DNA of 64,000 bases, taken from NCBI GenBank assembly GCA_003223215.1, contig QHYH01000086.1, positions 21,224 to 85,223 of the forward strand, given 5' to 3'. Positions 42,078-51,743 of the stretch are shown here, in pieces. The notes below the pieces were generated by a model. The model did no database searches and had not been told where the DNA came from. It worked only from the letters and a program-made list of their open reading frames with translations. Both the position numbers and the translations under genes were made by a program. This DNA is from Acidobacteriota bacterium. Lineage in GTDB: Bacteria > Acidobacteriota > Terriglobia > Acidiferrales > UBA7541. Each line of letters begins with the position of its first letter. The stretch's first letter is position 1.

Positions 42078-44264
42078 TCACGGGAGCTGCAAATCGAGGG
42101 CGTAGATCTCCTGGATGCTGGTGTCGCGAACCAGGAGAGGGGAATCGTCCGGAGCCAAGCCCGTCCACGAGCCAAACATTCCGGATGCCAACCCCCTTGG
42201 AAGGTTGACGCTCGCCACGTCCTCAAGCTTGAGGTTTTCAACTCCTACGCGATAAAACCGCACGACGTTTCCCATCGGGTTGCAGAAGTAGATGTATTTC
42301 CCATTTCGCGACCACGCCGGATAAGAAACCAACTGGCCGTTAACGAGTTCCTTCCACTTCTCGGTCGCCAAGTCAAACAGCAACAGTTTCCGCGAATCCT
42401 TGGTCAACGCGGCAATAAAGCGGCGGTCGGGAGACCATTGGGGAGAGAACAATCCTTGCGACCCGGGCAGCGAAGAAACGCGCCGTGTTGCGAGGTCCAG
42501 GACGTGGAGAGTTGGATTGAGAGCAAAGAGGGGCTCCCCAAAGACCAAGGAATTGCCACTCGGCTCCCAACTCGGGTTCCATTCCGAGCTCTCGCCTGGG
42601 AGCACTGCTTCGGGCGTGCCGCCTTCGTTTGAAACGATATGGACCTTCCAAGCTCCACCGGGCTTGGAACCCATGAATGCAATCCGTTTCCCATCCGAGG
42701 ACCAATGCGGTAAGGCCGCTCGCATCAAGGGGTCGGTGAGCTGAAGCCTGTTCGAGCCATCCACTCGGCTAAGCCACAGACCGCCTTCAGGGTAGGTCAC
42801 ATAAGCCACCCACTGGCCATCCCGAGAGAAGTCCAGCCCCTCCGCAGAAATTCCCGTTAAGTAGGTCACGAATTGCCGCGCGTTCGCGTCGTAGTGCATC
42901 AACTCCCCGCGGCGCTGTTCGCCGATGACGAGAAGTCGCTTGCCATCTAGGTTAGCCGAAGGCGCCAAGAAATTCATGGGGCCGGTGGTGAGCTGTACGG
43001 GCTCGGGTCTGCCCGCACGGAAGAGGCTTCTGCTTTCGCGAAGTGCCCAAATACTCGTCACCCCGTCACGAGTAGCCTGGAATAGGAAGTACTTTCCATC
43101 GCGGGTCCAAATGCCGCAACATTGATCGGGCAGGTCATATCGGTGAGGAAACAAGGGATGCGGGTTAGTTCCATCTGCAGAAATCTCCCATAAGGAGTCC
43201 AAGCCGGTGCTGACATCGTACACGGTCAAGCGCAAGACCCTTTGGTCAGCTGACCAACGAGGACACCGCACGATTCCCTGTAAACTCGCGAGCTTGCGTG
43301 AGTCGCTTCCGTCAGCCTTGGCCATGAATAACTCTCGTGCTTTGCCGTAAACAATGGTCTTTCCGTCGGGCGACCAGCTCGCATCCGTGCCGCGCAGGTT
43401 CCCCAAACGCCGCGCAGACCCGCCCGGAAAAGGAAGAACCCAAAGCGGAGCCTCGAGTTCTGATCCTACCGCCGGGCTCACCAAAAGCTCGTACCGATTC
43501 GGGGAAACATCCAAGACGCTGACGTTTTCAAGAGACGAGGGAAACGGGGCAACTTCTCCACCTGCCACAGAGACCTGGCCGATTTTCCAGCCACCTGGCT
43601 CACGTTCCTGGAAGTAGATCCTGGAACCGTCGCTAACCAGGGGCGGAAATTTTTGCGCCTCATCCTTGGTGATTTGCGCGTAGCGCATGACCTTGGGTGG
43701 CTGCGGAGACTCAAGCACGAGCACCAGAGCGGCCAAGGCCATGAGCCCAAGGCCCGCCGCGGCGAGCAGCCAACGCCGCCTCGCGCGGTGTTGCTCCATC
43801 ACGGCGTCGATCAGGATCGCCAGCGTGCGGTGCGTGATGTCGCTGTGCATCGAAGGCGACATTCCAGTGATAGCTTCGGTTTGCCGCGCCGCGCCTTCTG
43901 TCGGGAGCACCGCACCTATGAAGCGATACCCCCTGCGAGGCAGGGTTTCGATAAAACAGGGATTGTCCGGGCTGTCACCGAGCGCTTCGCGCAATTTGTT
44001 GATGGCTTTGTTGAGTCCGTGCTCGAAGTCGACGAAGGTGTCGGAGGCCCAGAGCCTGTGTTGCAGCTCTTCGCGGGCGACCACCTCGCCTGGCCGTTCA
44101 AGGAGTATCGCCAGCACTTCAAACGGCTGGCCGTGGAGCTTGACCTTTAAGCCGCCTTTGCGCAGTTCACCGGTGCTCAAATCCACTTCGAAGCTTCCGA
44201 AGCGCACACTCCTGCTTGTTTTGGTTGGCGGGGCGGCGTTTGTGACTGGCCCGACTTCGTCCAT
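42078..44264 (-). CDS. CadC-like winged-helix regulator fused to a TolB-type beta-propeller
   Basis: About 728 residues. The N-terminal OmpR/CadC-type DNA-binding domain (about residues 20-110: VRFGSFEVDLSTGELRKGG, FEVLAILLERPGEVVAREEL, NKLREALGDSPDNPCFIETL) is followed by a single membrane helix (about 160-180, LLAAAGLGLMALAALVLV). A large periplasmic WD40-like/TolB propeller follows (repeats such as ASWSPDGKTIVYGKA, PHWSSDGKRIAFMG, PQWSPDRRFIAALT). Such one-component membrane sensors are very common in Acidobacteriota. The ligand and targets are unknown. ATG 44264 is chosen because GAGGAATTC precedes it and the longer frame adds a non-conserved tail. Confidence 0.88.
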   Translation of the reverse strand: MDEVGPVTNAAPPTKTSRSVRFGSFEVDLSTGELRKGGLKVKLHGQPFEVLAILLERPGEVVAREELQHRLWASDTFVDFEHGLNKAINKLREALGDSPDNPCFIETLPRRGYRFIGAVLPTEGAARQTEAITGMSPSMHSDITHRTLAILIDAVMEQHRARRRWLLAAAGLGLMALAALVLVLESPQPPKVMRYAQITKDEAQKFPPLVSDGSRIYFQEREPGGWKIGQVSVAGGEVAPFPSSLENVSVLDVSPNRYELLVSPAVGSELEAPLWVLPFPGGSARRLGNLRGTDASWSPDGKTIVYGKARELFMAKADGSDSRKLASLQGIVRCPRWSADQRVLRLTVYDVSTGLDSLWEISADGTNPHPLFPHRYDLPDQCCGIWTRDGKYFLFQATRDGVTSIWALRESRSLFRAGRPEPVQLTTGPMNFLAPSANLDGKRLLVIGEQRRGELMHYDANARQFVTYLTGISAEGLDFSRDGQWVAYVTYPEGGLWLSRVDGSNRLQLTDPLMRAALPHWSSDGKRIAFMGSKPGGAWKVHIVSNEGGTPEAVLPGESSEWNPSWEPSGNSLVFGEPLFALNPTLHVLDLATRRVSSLPGSQGLFSPQWSPDRRFIAALTKDSRKLLLFDLATEKWKELVNGQLVSYPAWSRNGKYIYFCNPMGNVVRFYRVGVENLKLEDVASVNLPRGLASGMFGSWTGLAPDDSPLLVRDTSIQEIYALDLQLP

Positions 44265-44564
44265 AAGAGAATTCCTCGGGCGCAACAGGACTATAACACG
44301 GTTGTGAATTTGGGAAGTCTGGCGTTTCAATTTGGCAAGCCTTGCGAGATCAAGAGCTTGGGCGCACTTAGAAGCAGGGAGTTTCTCTGGTTCGCTGTTT
44401 CTTTTCAATCCGTTGGCGAGGGACAAATGTTCCATAAGGCGGGGAGTCGCCGTCCATTGAAGTCCCCGGCCCGTCTGCGCCACAGTCGCGGCAGCGCGCG
44501 AGTCCCTTAGGACAACCCAAGAGGCCCCGCGAAATCTGATTCAAGTTTATGAAGGAGACCCACC

Positions 44565-45005
44565 ATGAAAGCACTTCGGAATGGGATGTTGACAATCGCC
44601 GCGCTTGCGCTGGCTGGCAGCTTCGCGGGCACGGCGAATGCGCAGGCGAAGGCGGCCGGAAGCTTCACTCTGCCCTTCGAGGCAAAGTGGGGGAATGCTG
44701 TTTTGCCGCCAGGGGACTATACCTTTTCCATTAGATCGACAAGCGGCGCAGCCTACCTCGTTACCTTCGCCGCAAAGGGCCGGAGCGGCGAGACGATTAT
44801 CTCGATGAAAGATCTGGGCGCGAGGATTGGCGAGAAGAACGTGCTCGTCGCCGTGCGCACCGGGGGACGCTACAGAATCAGGTCGCTGAACCTACCTGTT
44901 GCAAACCTGGTCATGAACTTTGCCGTGCCTAAGGAAGAGCGGACGCTGATCGCTGCGGCGCCGCAACTCGTCAAGAGCGTGCCGGTTCTGGTCGCCATGA
45001 AGTGA
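44565..45005 (+). CDS. Small secreted protein of an acidobacterial family
   Basis: 146 residues with a signal peptide (MKALRNGMLTIAALALAGSF, cleavage near ANAQ). The mature part is predicted beta-rich and includes AVLPPGDYTFSIRST. Layout and that motif recall the protein at 2271, so the two are probably distant relatives. GGAG lies about 10 bp before the start. A strong terminator follows. Function unknown. Confidence 0.75.
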   Translation: MKALRNGMLTIAALALAGSFAGTANAQAKAAGSFTLPFEAKWGNAVLPPGDYTFSIRSTSGAAYLVTFAAKGRSGETIISMKDLGARIGEKNVLVAVRTGGRYRIRSLNLPVANLVMNFAVPKEERTLIAAAPQLVKSVPVLVAMK

Positions 45006-45084
45006 GCCAAAGGCTAGCTGCATTGCGAAACCGGTGATTAGCCCAGGATCCATCGCCAGAAACGTAGTAACTGTAGCTAGCTAA

Positions 45085-45121
45085 GGGGCCACAACCGCAC
45101 GCGATTGTGGCCCCGTTTTTT
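45085..45121 (+). terminator. Rho-independent terminator
   Basis: A perfect 10-bp stem GGGGCCACAA / TTGTGGCCCC with a 10-nt loop and a GTTTTTT tail, 80 nt after the small secreted protein gene. Confidence 0.92.
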
Positions 45122-45132
45122 GCGGTACTATC

Positions 45133-46197
45133 TTGCGGGGCTCGGACGCGGAGTTTTCTGCCGTGGAACACGTCGACGAAAAGAGCTGGGAAGCTTTTGG
45201 TCGTTACAAAGCAGGTTTGCTCACTATCCTCCCGATCATCCTCGTCGCACTTTGTCTTTTTAGCCTAGACTCCCTTCCAGCCAGCCCGCAAAAGCAAGAC
45301 TGTCTGACGCCAGACTCCACGCTGCGGGTTACGACCACGGTCGTGAATGTCTATGCGATCGTCAGAGACCACAAGGGCCGCATCGTTTCGGACCTCAGCA
45401 ACGACGATTTTGAACTCCGGGAAGAAAGCGAGCTTCAGCCGATTCGTTATTTCTCGCGGGAAACCAGTACACCGCTCAGTTTGGGCATGGTCATTGATAC
45501 AAGCCGGAGCCAGGAAGGTGTGCTAGCTGCCGAGAAAGAAGAAGCGAAAGAGTTCGTGCGGGAAGTTTTGAGCTCGAAAGACCAGGCGTTTCTCTCGCGC
45601 TTCGACCTGGATGTGGAGCTGCTTCAGGATTTCACGAGCGACTTCGCGTCCTTTTCGCGCGCGATTGACAACCTGGAGATCAATTACGCCGAGCGGCCCC
45701 TTTTGACCGATCCATCGTCCGGGGCAAGCGCCGGAGGCTCTCACCTGTACGACGCGGTGTTCTTGGCCTCAAACGAACTGATGAAAAGCCAAGTGGGGCG
45801 TAAGGTGCTTGTTCTGGTGACCGATGGGGAAGACCAAGGAAGCAAAGTCAGCGCCTCGTCGGCCCTTGCCGCTGCCGAAAAAGCCGACGTCATCATTTAC
45901 TGCGTTGCCGCAAGCGACCCGGAATTTTACGAGCTGCGGGGTATGCCCTTTAAGGGCGATTCGGCTTTAAGGAGGATTTCTGAGAGGACCGGCGGCCGGT
46001 TGATCCGCGTGAACGGGCGGCAGAACACCGCGGCGGCGTTCGGAGAAATCGCAAAGGAACTACGCACCGAGTATTTCCTGGGATACTCGCCCACCAACTT
46101 GCGGCACGATGGATCCTTCCGCAAGGTCCGCGTGCGAGTCACCCACGGCAACTACCGCGTGCAAACACGCCACGGATATTATTCCCCGAAGGAGTAG
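45133..46197 (+). CDS. VWFA-related acidobacterial domain protein
   Basis: 354 residues with an N-terminal membrane segment (about 28-48, ILPIILVALCLFSL). The conserved start of the family follows: VTTTVVNVYAIVRDHKGRIV, then LSNDDFELREE and PLSLGMVIDTSRS with a MIDAS-like DxSxS. The von Willebrand A-like fold continues (LVLVTDGEDQGSK) and ends YFLGYSPTN and VRVTHGNYRVQTRHGYY. This domain is strongly expanded in Acidobacteriota and supports the taxonomic call. Function unknown, probably extracytoplasmic binding. Confidence 0.9.
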   Translation: MRGSDAEFSAVEHVDEKSWEAFGRYKAGLLTILPIILVALCLFSLDSLPASPQKQDCLTPDSTLRVTTTVVNVYAIVRDHKGRIVSDLSNDDFELREESELQPIRYFSRETSTPLSLGMVIDTSRSQEGVLAAEKEEAKEFVREVLSSKDQAFLSRFDLDVELLQDFTSDFASFSRAIDNLEINYAERPLLTDPSSGASAGGSHLYDAVFLASNELMKSQVGRKVLVLVTDGEDQGSKVSASSALAAAEKADVIIYCVAASDPEFYELRGMPFKGDSALRRISERTGGRLIRVNGRQNTAAAFGEIAKELRTEYFLGYSPTNLRHDGSFRKVRVRVTHGNYRVQTRHGYYSPKE

Positions 46198-46305
46198 ATC
46201 AACAGGGCTGGCTAGACGACTTGCCGTTTTGTGGCGACGTAGCGGAAGAATCGTCGAGTCCCCCCCACTCGGACAGAATGACGTCGGGGTCGTGGCGCTT
46301 GAGCA

Positions 46306-46566
46306 ATGCTGCACAATCCCTATCCCATCTACCGGCGGTTTCTCGAACAGGGCCCGATTCGCTACGTGGATTATGGCAGCGGCATGTGGGCCGTGTTCAG
46401 CCACGCGGTCTGCTCGACTTCGATTCGGGAGCCGCTGCTCTCTTCCAAACGCACGGCTGCGCTCTTGCGCGACCTTCCCGCAGAAAGGAAAACCGAATTC
46501 GCGGAGCTGGTTCGCAGAAATCAGAGGCATCGCGCGAGCAAGGTTGGACGAATTATGGCTGCTTAG
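46306..46566 (+). pseudogene. Cytochrome P450 N-terminal fragment
   Basis: 86 residues: MLHNPYPIYRRFLEQGPIRY, then YGSGMWAVFSHAVCSTSIRE, PLLSSKRTAALLRDLPAE and ELVRRNQ. This is the N-terminal substrate-side part of bacterial P450s. The I-helix, ExxR and haem-Cys motifs are all absent, since homology stops at about residue 72 and a stop follows. It is a remnant that could not bind haem. Confidence 0.6.
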
Positions 46567-46584
46567 GGTTGCCGCAGAAATCAT

Positions 46585-46944
46585 TCACCGTGGCCGGAGA
46601 AGGAGCGTGGAGGCGACGATTCCCCGCAGCACCAGGATTGCACCTCCTGCTGCCAGCATCGGCTCGACCCACGCAAAAGGCACGCGGGTGATCGCCAGCA
46701 TCAGGGCTCCCAGCAACGCCAGAGAAAGGCCCCGCGTCCAACTTTCCCCGCGCACCCACCATTGGCCCGGCTTATGCAGCACCCGCAAGCCCCACAGCAT
46801 GAGCACGATGCTGAGAATTAGCCACATCCTGCCGTGCCGGTCCACGAGAATGTGCCCGCGCAAAGCAAACCACGCAACCAGGCCGCCGAGCAGGACGAAA
46901 ATCAGTTCGATCATGATCCGCAGGAGCCGCTCTGGCGTGAGCAT
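46585..46944 (-). CDS. Four-helix membrane protein of unknown function
   Basis: 119 residues with four hydrophobic segments (about 10-30, 40-52, 70-85 and 92-112; for example IMIELIFVLLGGLVAWFAL and MLAAGGAILVLRGIVAS). Arginines between the helices suggest ordinary inner-membrane topology. I recognise no family. It lies 21 bp after the cyclophilin gene on the same strand and probably shares its transcript. Confidence 0.55.
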   Translation of the reverse strand: MLTPERLLRIMIELIFVLLGGLVAWFALRGHILVDRHGRMWLILSIVLMLWGLRVLHKPGQWWVRGESWTRGLSLALLGALMLAITRVPFAWVEPMLAAGGAILVLRGIVASTLLLRPR

Positions 46945-46965
46945 TGCCGTGCCCTCACATCCGGA

Positions 46966-47493
46966 TCAGGTGATGCGTTCGATGCGCAGTTTCTGAATGA
47001 TGACGGGCGTGCGCGGGCGGTCGTTCGAGTCGCGCTGCACATTCGAGATTTTGTTGGCCACATCCTGGCCTTCCACGACTTCTCCAAAAACCGTGTGCCG
47101 GTTGTCCAGCCAAGGGGTTGCCGCGACGGTGATGAAAAACTGGCTGCCGTTGGTGTTCGGGCCGGCGTTGGCCATCGAGAGGATTCCGGCTTTCGAATGG
47201 TTCAGCGACGGATGGAATTCATCGGCAAACTTGTACCCTGGCCCACCCATGCCATTGCTTTGCGGGCACCCGCCCTGGATCATGAATTGCGGAATCACAC
47301 GATGAAAAATCAATCCGTCGTAGAACGGCCGCTTCTCTTTTTGCCCGGTTTTTTCGCTGGTGAATTCCTTCGTCCCCTCGGCCAGCCCGACAAAATTGGC
47401 AACCGTCTTCGGCGCCTCCTTCTCGAGCAGCCGCACTACAATATTCCCCTGCGAAGTCTCAAAAATCGCGTACGTTCCTGCCGGTCGGCTCAT
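46966..47493 (-). CDS. Cyclophilin-type peptidyl-prolyl cis-trans isomerase
   Basis: 175 residues, cytosolic since no signal is seen after ATG 47493 (preceded by AGGAGAAC). Family blocks: YAIFETSQGNIVVRLLEKEA, FHRVIPQFMIQGGCP with the catalytic Arg, GILSMANAGPNTNGSQFFIT and TVFGEVVEGQDV. It speeds proline isomerisation during protein folding. An insertion EFTSEKTGQKEKRPFYDG before the catalytic block is a normal loop in bacterial members. Confidence 0.92.
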   Translation of the reverse strand: MSRPAGTYAIFETSQGNIVVRLLEKEAPKTVANFVGLAEGTKEFTSEKTGQKEKRPFYDGLIFHRVIPQFMIQGGCPQSNGMGGPGYKFADEFHPSLNHSKAGILSMANAGPNTNGSQFFITVAATPWLDNRHTVFGEVVEGQDVANKISNVQRDSNDRPRTPVIIQKLRIERIT

Positions 47494-47547
47494 GCGTTCT
47501 CCTGGCTCACCAAAGCATCCTACACGAGCCGGACCGTGCCACGCCAC

Positions 47548-48069
47548 TCACCAGCCCTGTTGCTTGCGCAACTCCGTAATGTGCGCCGTGTGGTGCTTCC
47601 CGTGCCATGCATACAGGAACAGCAGCCAGTCGACGGTGCGCTCGCCGCTTTCCGGGTGAATCAGCGGGCGTGCAAACTGCTCAGGTGTTAATGATCGCCA
47701 AATCCGATCCCAGCGATCGTGCACCGTCGTCAGCAACGTGAGCGACACCTCGATGGGTGTGGATCTCGCATCTTCCAGTCTGGACCACGCTTCCTGGTCG
47801 TACGGCTTGATAGTCGGGTTGTCTTCCGTCAACGCCAGCTTCAGCCGCACGTAAGCATTTAAGTGGCTGTCCGGCACGTGATGCACCAACTGCCGCACGG
47901 TCCACCCGCCGGCGCGATACGGCGTATCGAGCTGGCTTTCTTTCAAGCCCTTCACCGCAGCCCGCATTTTGGCGGGTAACGACGCAATCTCATCCATAGC
48001 TTGCTTCCGCCTCGCCGACGTGACCTGGGCGGGCATCTCGAAATTCCCAATCGGGTAGCTCGGATTCAT
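47548..48069 (-). CDS. DinB/YfiT-family metal-dependent protein
   Basis: 173 residues with the four-helix DinB fold. The three metal-ligand histidines are expected in QLVHHVPDSHLNAYVR and in LFLYAWHGKHHTAHI. The N-terminal block PAKMRAAVKGLKESQLDTPY and RAGGWTVRQL are typical of the YfiT group (putative thiol-S-transferase or hydrolase). The start 48069 is chosen since AGGAG is 9 bp upstream; an ATG at 48078 lies too close to it. Substrate unknown. Confidence 0.87.
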   Translation of the reverse strand: MNPSYPIGNFEMPAQVTSARRKQAMDEIASLPAKMRAAVKGLKESQLDTPYRAGGWTVRQLVHHVPDSHLNAYVRLKLALTEDNPTIKPYDQEAWSRLEDARSTPIEVSLTLLTTVHDRWDRIWRSLTPEQFARPLIHPESGERTVDWLLFLYAWHGKHHTAHITELRKQQGW

Positions 48070-48264
48070 CGTGAGCATCTCCTTGAGCGGCGACGTTTTC
48101 AGGAATATACGCACGCACATTCGCGCGGGTCAACGCGATTCCCAATAACCAGGTTCTCCAAATTGGCCGCTGCCGAAATCCAGGCCGCTCAATCGGGAAT
48201 GCTACAATACCTCCCCTGTATCCGGCGGGCGCAGTGCCGAATCTAATGGTTGGAGAAAACGGGA

Positions 48265-49185
48265 ATGCACAACGTCTTAATTATCGGCAGTGGCTGCGCC
48301 GGTCTTACCGCCGCCATCTATGCTGGGCGCGCGAACCTCAGGCCGCTGGTCATCGACGGACACGAGCCCGGCGGCCAGCTTTCGCTCACCACGCACGTCG
48401 AGAATTTCCCGGGCTTCCCGGATGGCATCTTGGGGCCGGAGCTGGTTGAGAACATGCGCAAGCAAGCGCAGAAATTCGGCGCGGAATTCAAGGCCGGAGC
48501 CGTCACAGAAGTCGATCTTCACAAGCGGCCTTTCAAGATCACCGCGGGAAAACATACCTACGAAACAGAAGCGTTGATCGTCGCCGCGGGCGCCTCGGCA
48601 CGTCTGCTCGGTCTGAAGGGAGAGCGGGAGCTGATTGGCCGTGGCGTTTCCACTTGCGCGACTTGCGATGGCTATTTCTTTCGGGGAAAACCCATCGCGG
48701 TGGTAGGCGGCGGCGACTCCGGGATGGAGGAAGCCAACTTTCTTTCGCGTTACGCAAGCAAGGTCTATCTCATTCACCGCCGCAAGGAGTTTCGCGCTTC
48801 CAAAATCATGATCGACCGCGCTAGGAAAAACGAAAAAATCGAATTCGTCACTCCTTTCGTCGTCGAGGAAATCCTCGCCCCTCAGGGGGTGGTAGAAGGC
48901 GTGCGCTTGCGCAGCGCCGAATCGAAGGAGACCCGCGAGCTTGGTCTTGACGGTGTTTTTGTCGCTATCGGCCACGAACCGAACACCACCGTCTTCAAAG
49001 GTAGGCTGGAAATGGACTCGAACGGCTACCTGCTCGCCAAGCATGGCAGCCTGACTTCCATCCCGGGCGTGTTCGTCGCCGGTGACGTGCAGGATCACCG
49101 CTATCGCCAGGCCGTTACCGCTGCGGGATCGGGCTGCATGGCCGCGATCGACGCCGAAAAGTTCCTGGAAGAACACAAACACTAG
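48265..49185 (+). CDS. trxB: Thioredoxin reductase
   Basis: NADPH-dependent flavoenzyme that reduces thioredoxin, 306 residues. FAD site GSGCAGLTAAIYAGRA, redox-active pair in STCATCDGYFF, NADPH site VGGGDSGMEEA, and the closing FVAGDVQDHRYRQAVTAAGS are all present. ATG 48265 has GGAG upstream; the frame also opens at TTG 48250. It would supply electrons for the thioredoxin-fold proteins in the window, but no direct link is visible. Confidence 0.94.
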   Translation: MHNVLIIGSGCAGLTAAIYAGRANLRPLVIDGHEPGGQLSLTTHVENFPGFPDGILGPELVENMRKQAQKFGAEFKAGAVTEVDLHKRPFKITAGKHTYETEALIVAAGASARLLGLKGERELIGRGVSTCATCDGYFFRGKPIAVVGGGDSGMEEANFLSRYASKVYLIHRRKEFRASKIMIDRARKNEKIEFVTPFVVEEILAPQGVVEGVRLRSAESKETRELGLDGVFVAIGHEPNTTVFKGRLEMDSNGYLLAKHGSLTSIPGVFVAGDVQDHRYRQAVTAAGSGCMAAIDAEKFLEEHKH

Positions 49186-49220
49186 TTTCGCTCTTCTCAG
49201 CCTGCCATAATTGACGGCAC

Positions 49221-50132
49221 ATGGTTCGGTCCACACTTCTCAGGCTTTCCGAGAATAAGAAATTCGGCTCTTGGGTTATTTCGAATGGCACCACGCGTCG
49301 CATGGCGCGCCGCTTTGTTGCCGGTGAGACACTGCAGGAGGCCGTTGCTGCTGCCCGCAGCTGTAATGACGCGGGTATGACGGCTAGCCTGGATTATCTC
49401 GGCGAGAATGTTGCCAGCACCTCGGACGCACAGCGTTCCCGCGACGAGTATCTCGCGATTTTCGAGACCATCGCCCAGGAAAACCTCCAGGCCAACGTCT
49501 CCTGCAAACTCACGCAGCTCGGTCTGGACATCAACTGTGAATTTTGCACGGGCCTGGTGCTCTCCATCGTGGAGCGCGCCGCCAGTTTTGATAATTTTCT
49601 GCGCATTGATATGGAAGGCTCGGCCTACACGCAGCGTACCATCGACCTCGTCAAGCGTGTGCGCGCACGAAATCCGGCGGTCGGCACGGTGATCCAGTCG
49701 TATCTCTATCGCAGCGAGAAAGATGTTGGGGAACTTTTGGCCTGCGGCTGCCGCATTCGTCTTTGTAAGGGCGCTTACAAAGAACCGGAGGACGTCGCGT
49801 TTCCTAGAAAAGCCGATGTCGACGCCAATTACATCCGCTTAATGCAAATCCTGCTTTCCAGCGGCTTTTGCCATGCGATTGCCACACACGACCCGAAGAT
49901 AATTGCTGCAACGATTCGTCACGCGGCGGCAAAAGGAATCTCCAAGGAGGACTTCGAATTTCAAATGCTCTACGGCGTCCGTACCGATCTGCAGCGCCGG
50001 CTGGTGAAGGATGGCTATCGCGTGCGTATTTACATCCCGTTTGGCAACGACTGGTTTCCCTATTTCATGCGGCGCTTGGCCGAGCGGCCTGCTAACGTCG
50101 GCTTCATCCTCCGCAATCTGTTCCGCCGGTAA
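49221..50132 (+). CDS. Proline dehydrogenase
   Basis: FAD-dependent oxidation of proline to pyrroline-5-carboxylate. 303 residues, the single-domain form. Family blocks are SLDYLGENVAS, NVSCKLTQLGLDIN, FLRIDMEGSAYTQRT, GTVIQSYLYRSEKD, CRIRLCKGAYKEP, AIATHDPKII, FEFQMLYGVRTDLQR and the Arg pair in RRLAERPANVGF. It lies 36 bp after trxB on the same strand. No P5C dehydrogenase gene is in the window. Confidence 0.93.
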   Translation: MVRSTLLRLSENKKFGSWVISNGTTRRMARRFVAGETLQEAVAAARSCNDAGMTASLDYLGENVASTSDAQRSRDEYLAIFETIAQENLQANVSCKLTQLGLDINCEFCTGLVLSIVERAASFDNFLRIDMEGSAYTQRTIDLVKRVRARNPAVGTVIQSYLYRSEKDVGELLACGCRIRLCKGAYKEPEDVAFPRKADVDANYIRLMQILLSSGFCHAIATHDPKIIAATIRHAAAKGISKEDFEFQMLYGVRTDLQRRLVKDGYRVRIYIPFGNDWFPYFMRRLAERPANVGFILRNLFRR

Positions 50133-50145
50133 CGTTCGGTCCGGT

Positions 50146-50802
50146 TCACATCTTTCGGCAGGCCGTGACCCCGTCGCGCAAAGGAATCAAAACGGGATAA
50201 AGCTCTTTCGATGAATACGCCAGCCGGTTGAATTCCTGGATGCCTTTGGTGTCCTTATCGTCTGCCGCCGCTGGCCGCGCGGCCTTGCCTGACCAAAGGG
50301 TATTGTCGGCAATGATCAGTCCGCCCCGCTGCAGCTTGGGCAGCGCCGCCTGCAGCGCACCGGGGTATTGCTGTTTGTCTACGTCGATGAAGATCACATC
50401 GAACTTGCCGGGCGTCTTTTTCACGAGCGCCAACGCGTCGCCTACTTTTACCTCAATTCGTTTGGCCACCCCGGCCATGCGGAAGTACACTTCCGCGCGT
50501 TTCGCCTTATCCGGATCGCCATCCGAATAAAAGACCTTTCCCTGCGTTCCCACAGCGCGCGCCAGCCAGATGGTCGAGTATCCAATCGCTGACCCCATCT
50601 CGAAAATTCGCTTTGCGCCAGACACTTGAACCAGCAGCGCCAACAAGCGCGCCACCGCCGGCCCGATAATGGGAATGCGGTGCTCCTCCGCATAATCTTC
50701 CATCTCTTTGACCACCGGGTCGCGCTCCGGCAGCAGTCTGTAGATGTACTCCTCGACGTCCTCCTGGATGTAGCCACTGCGCAGGTTCTCGCTCCGAATC
50801 AT
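50146..50802 (-). CDS. SAM-dependent O-methyltransferase (caffeoyl-CoA/COMT type)
   Basis: 218 residues, class I Rossmann fold. SAM-binding blocks: RIFEMGSAIGYSTIWLARA, VFYSDGDPDKAKRAEVYF and FDVIFIDVDKQQYPGAL (metal-binding Asp), then GGLIIADNTLWSGKA. The N-terminal VVKEMEDYAEEHRIPIIGP also fits the family-3 methyltransferases. The acceptor is unknown. It overlaps the UPF0173 gene by 4 bp, so the two are translated together. Confidence 0.92.
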   Translation of the reverse strand: MIRSENLRSGYIQEDVEEYIYRLLPERDPVVKEMEDYAEEHRIPIIGPAVARLLALLVQVSGAKRIFEMGSAIGYSTIWLARAVGTQGKVFYSDGDPDKAKRAEVYFRMAGVAKRIEVKVGDALALVKKTPGKFDVIFIDVDKQQYPGALQAALPKLQRGGLIIADNTLWSGKAARPAAADDKDTKGIQEFNRLAYSSKELYPVLIPLRDGVTACRKM

Positions 50803-51512
50803 AGTTTTTCTCCTGGTTTCAACGCGTAAATCTTGAGCCCGGTGATCTTTTTGGCTTCTTGTCGCAACTCTTCCACGGTCCCCGTCAAGAATTCGAACGT
50901 CGCGTAGTGCATCGGAATGACGTGCTTTACGCCCAGCAGGCGGATCGCGTACGCCGCCTCTCTCGGGCCCATCGTAAAGCGGTCGCCGATGGGCAACATC
51001 GCTAGGTCCGGTTTGTAGAGTTCTCCAATGAATTTCATGTCGCCGAAAACCGCCGTGTCCCCCGCGTGGTACACCGTGAACCTGCCTGGCATTCCTATGA
51101 TGAAACCCGCGGGCTCTCCGCCATAAAGCCGCAGGCCATGGTCATCGATCGAATTCGAATGAAACGCGTGGGTCATGGTGATTGCAAAATCGCCGATTTT
51201 CTGCGAACCGCCCTTCCCCATCGGGCAAGTCTCCTCCACAAGACCTTTGCCCTCGATCCACAGGCAGGTCTCAAACATTGCCGCAATCCTGGGCCGGTGT
51301 TGCGTGGCCAGCGCCAGCAGGTCGCCCAGGTGGTCGGTATGGGCGTGGGTCAGGAAAATCGCGTCCAGCCGTGCGATGGTCTTTAGTTCTTCCGGGCACC
51401 ACGGATTCGTCATCACCCAGGGATCAATTAGCGCAACTTGTCCGGATGATGTCGTGAGAGAAAACGTGCTGTGGCCGAAATACGTGATTCGATTTCCCTT
51501 GGTGTTGAGCAC
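50799..51512 (-). CDS. UPF0173-family metallo-beta-lactamase-fold hydrolase
   Basis: 237 residues. Metal-ligand blocks of the MBL fold: ITYFGHSTFSL, FLTHAHTDHLGD (HxHxDH), MTHAFHSNS, VYHAGDTAVFGDM and VIPMHYATFEF. The UPF0173 group has UlaG-like features and no proven substrate. Its stop overlaps the methyltransferase start, suggesting that both act on one compound; that is inference. Confidence 0.9.
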   Translation of the reverse strand: MLNTKGNRITYFGHSTFSLTTSSGQVALIDPWVMTNPWCPEELKTIARLDAIFLTHAHTDHLGDLLALATQHRPRIAAMFETCLWIEGKGLVEETCPMGKGGSQKIGDFAITMTHAFHSNSIDDHGLRLYGGEPAGFIIGMPGRFTVYHAGDTAVFGDMKFIGELYKPDLAMLPIGDRFTMGPREAAYAIRLLGVKHVIPMHYATFEFLTGTVEELRQEAKKITGLKIYALKPGEKL

Positions 51513-51743
51513 ATTGAACCTCGAGCGAAAAACCGCCGCGAGCGCAGGTACGGGAATCTCTTGTAATGGCGCAGCACGCCGCTCCGTTTGTTGGTTGCGG
51601 CGCGCATCCTACTCGAACAACGCGCTTGTGGAGTTCCGCAAGGTTTAGCCCGACTACTGTCGGGTCCCGCTGCCTGTTTCGCCCTACTCTGTCCTCTATT
51701 CAACCCGGCGGAATATGTCGCGAACGGCGGTTCTGTCCGCTCG

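Noticed and set aside
48277-49236. 319-codon reverse frame opposite trxB
   Set aside because: Shadow frame. The forward strand has every thioredoxin reductase motif.
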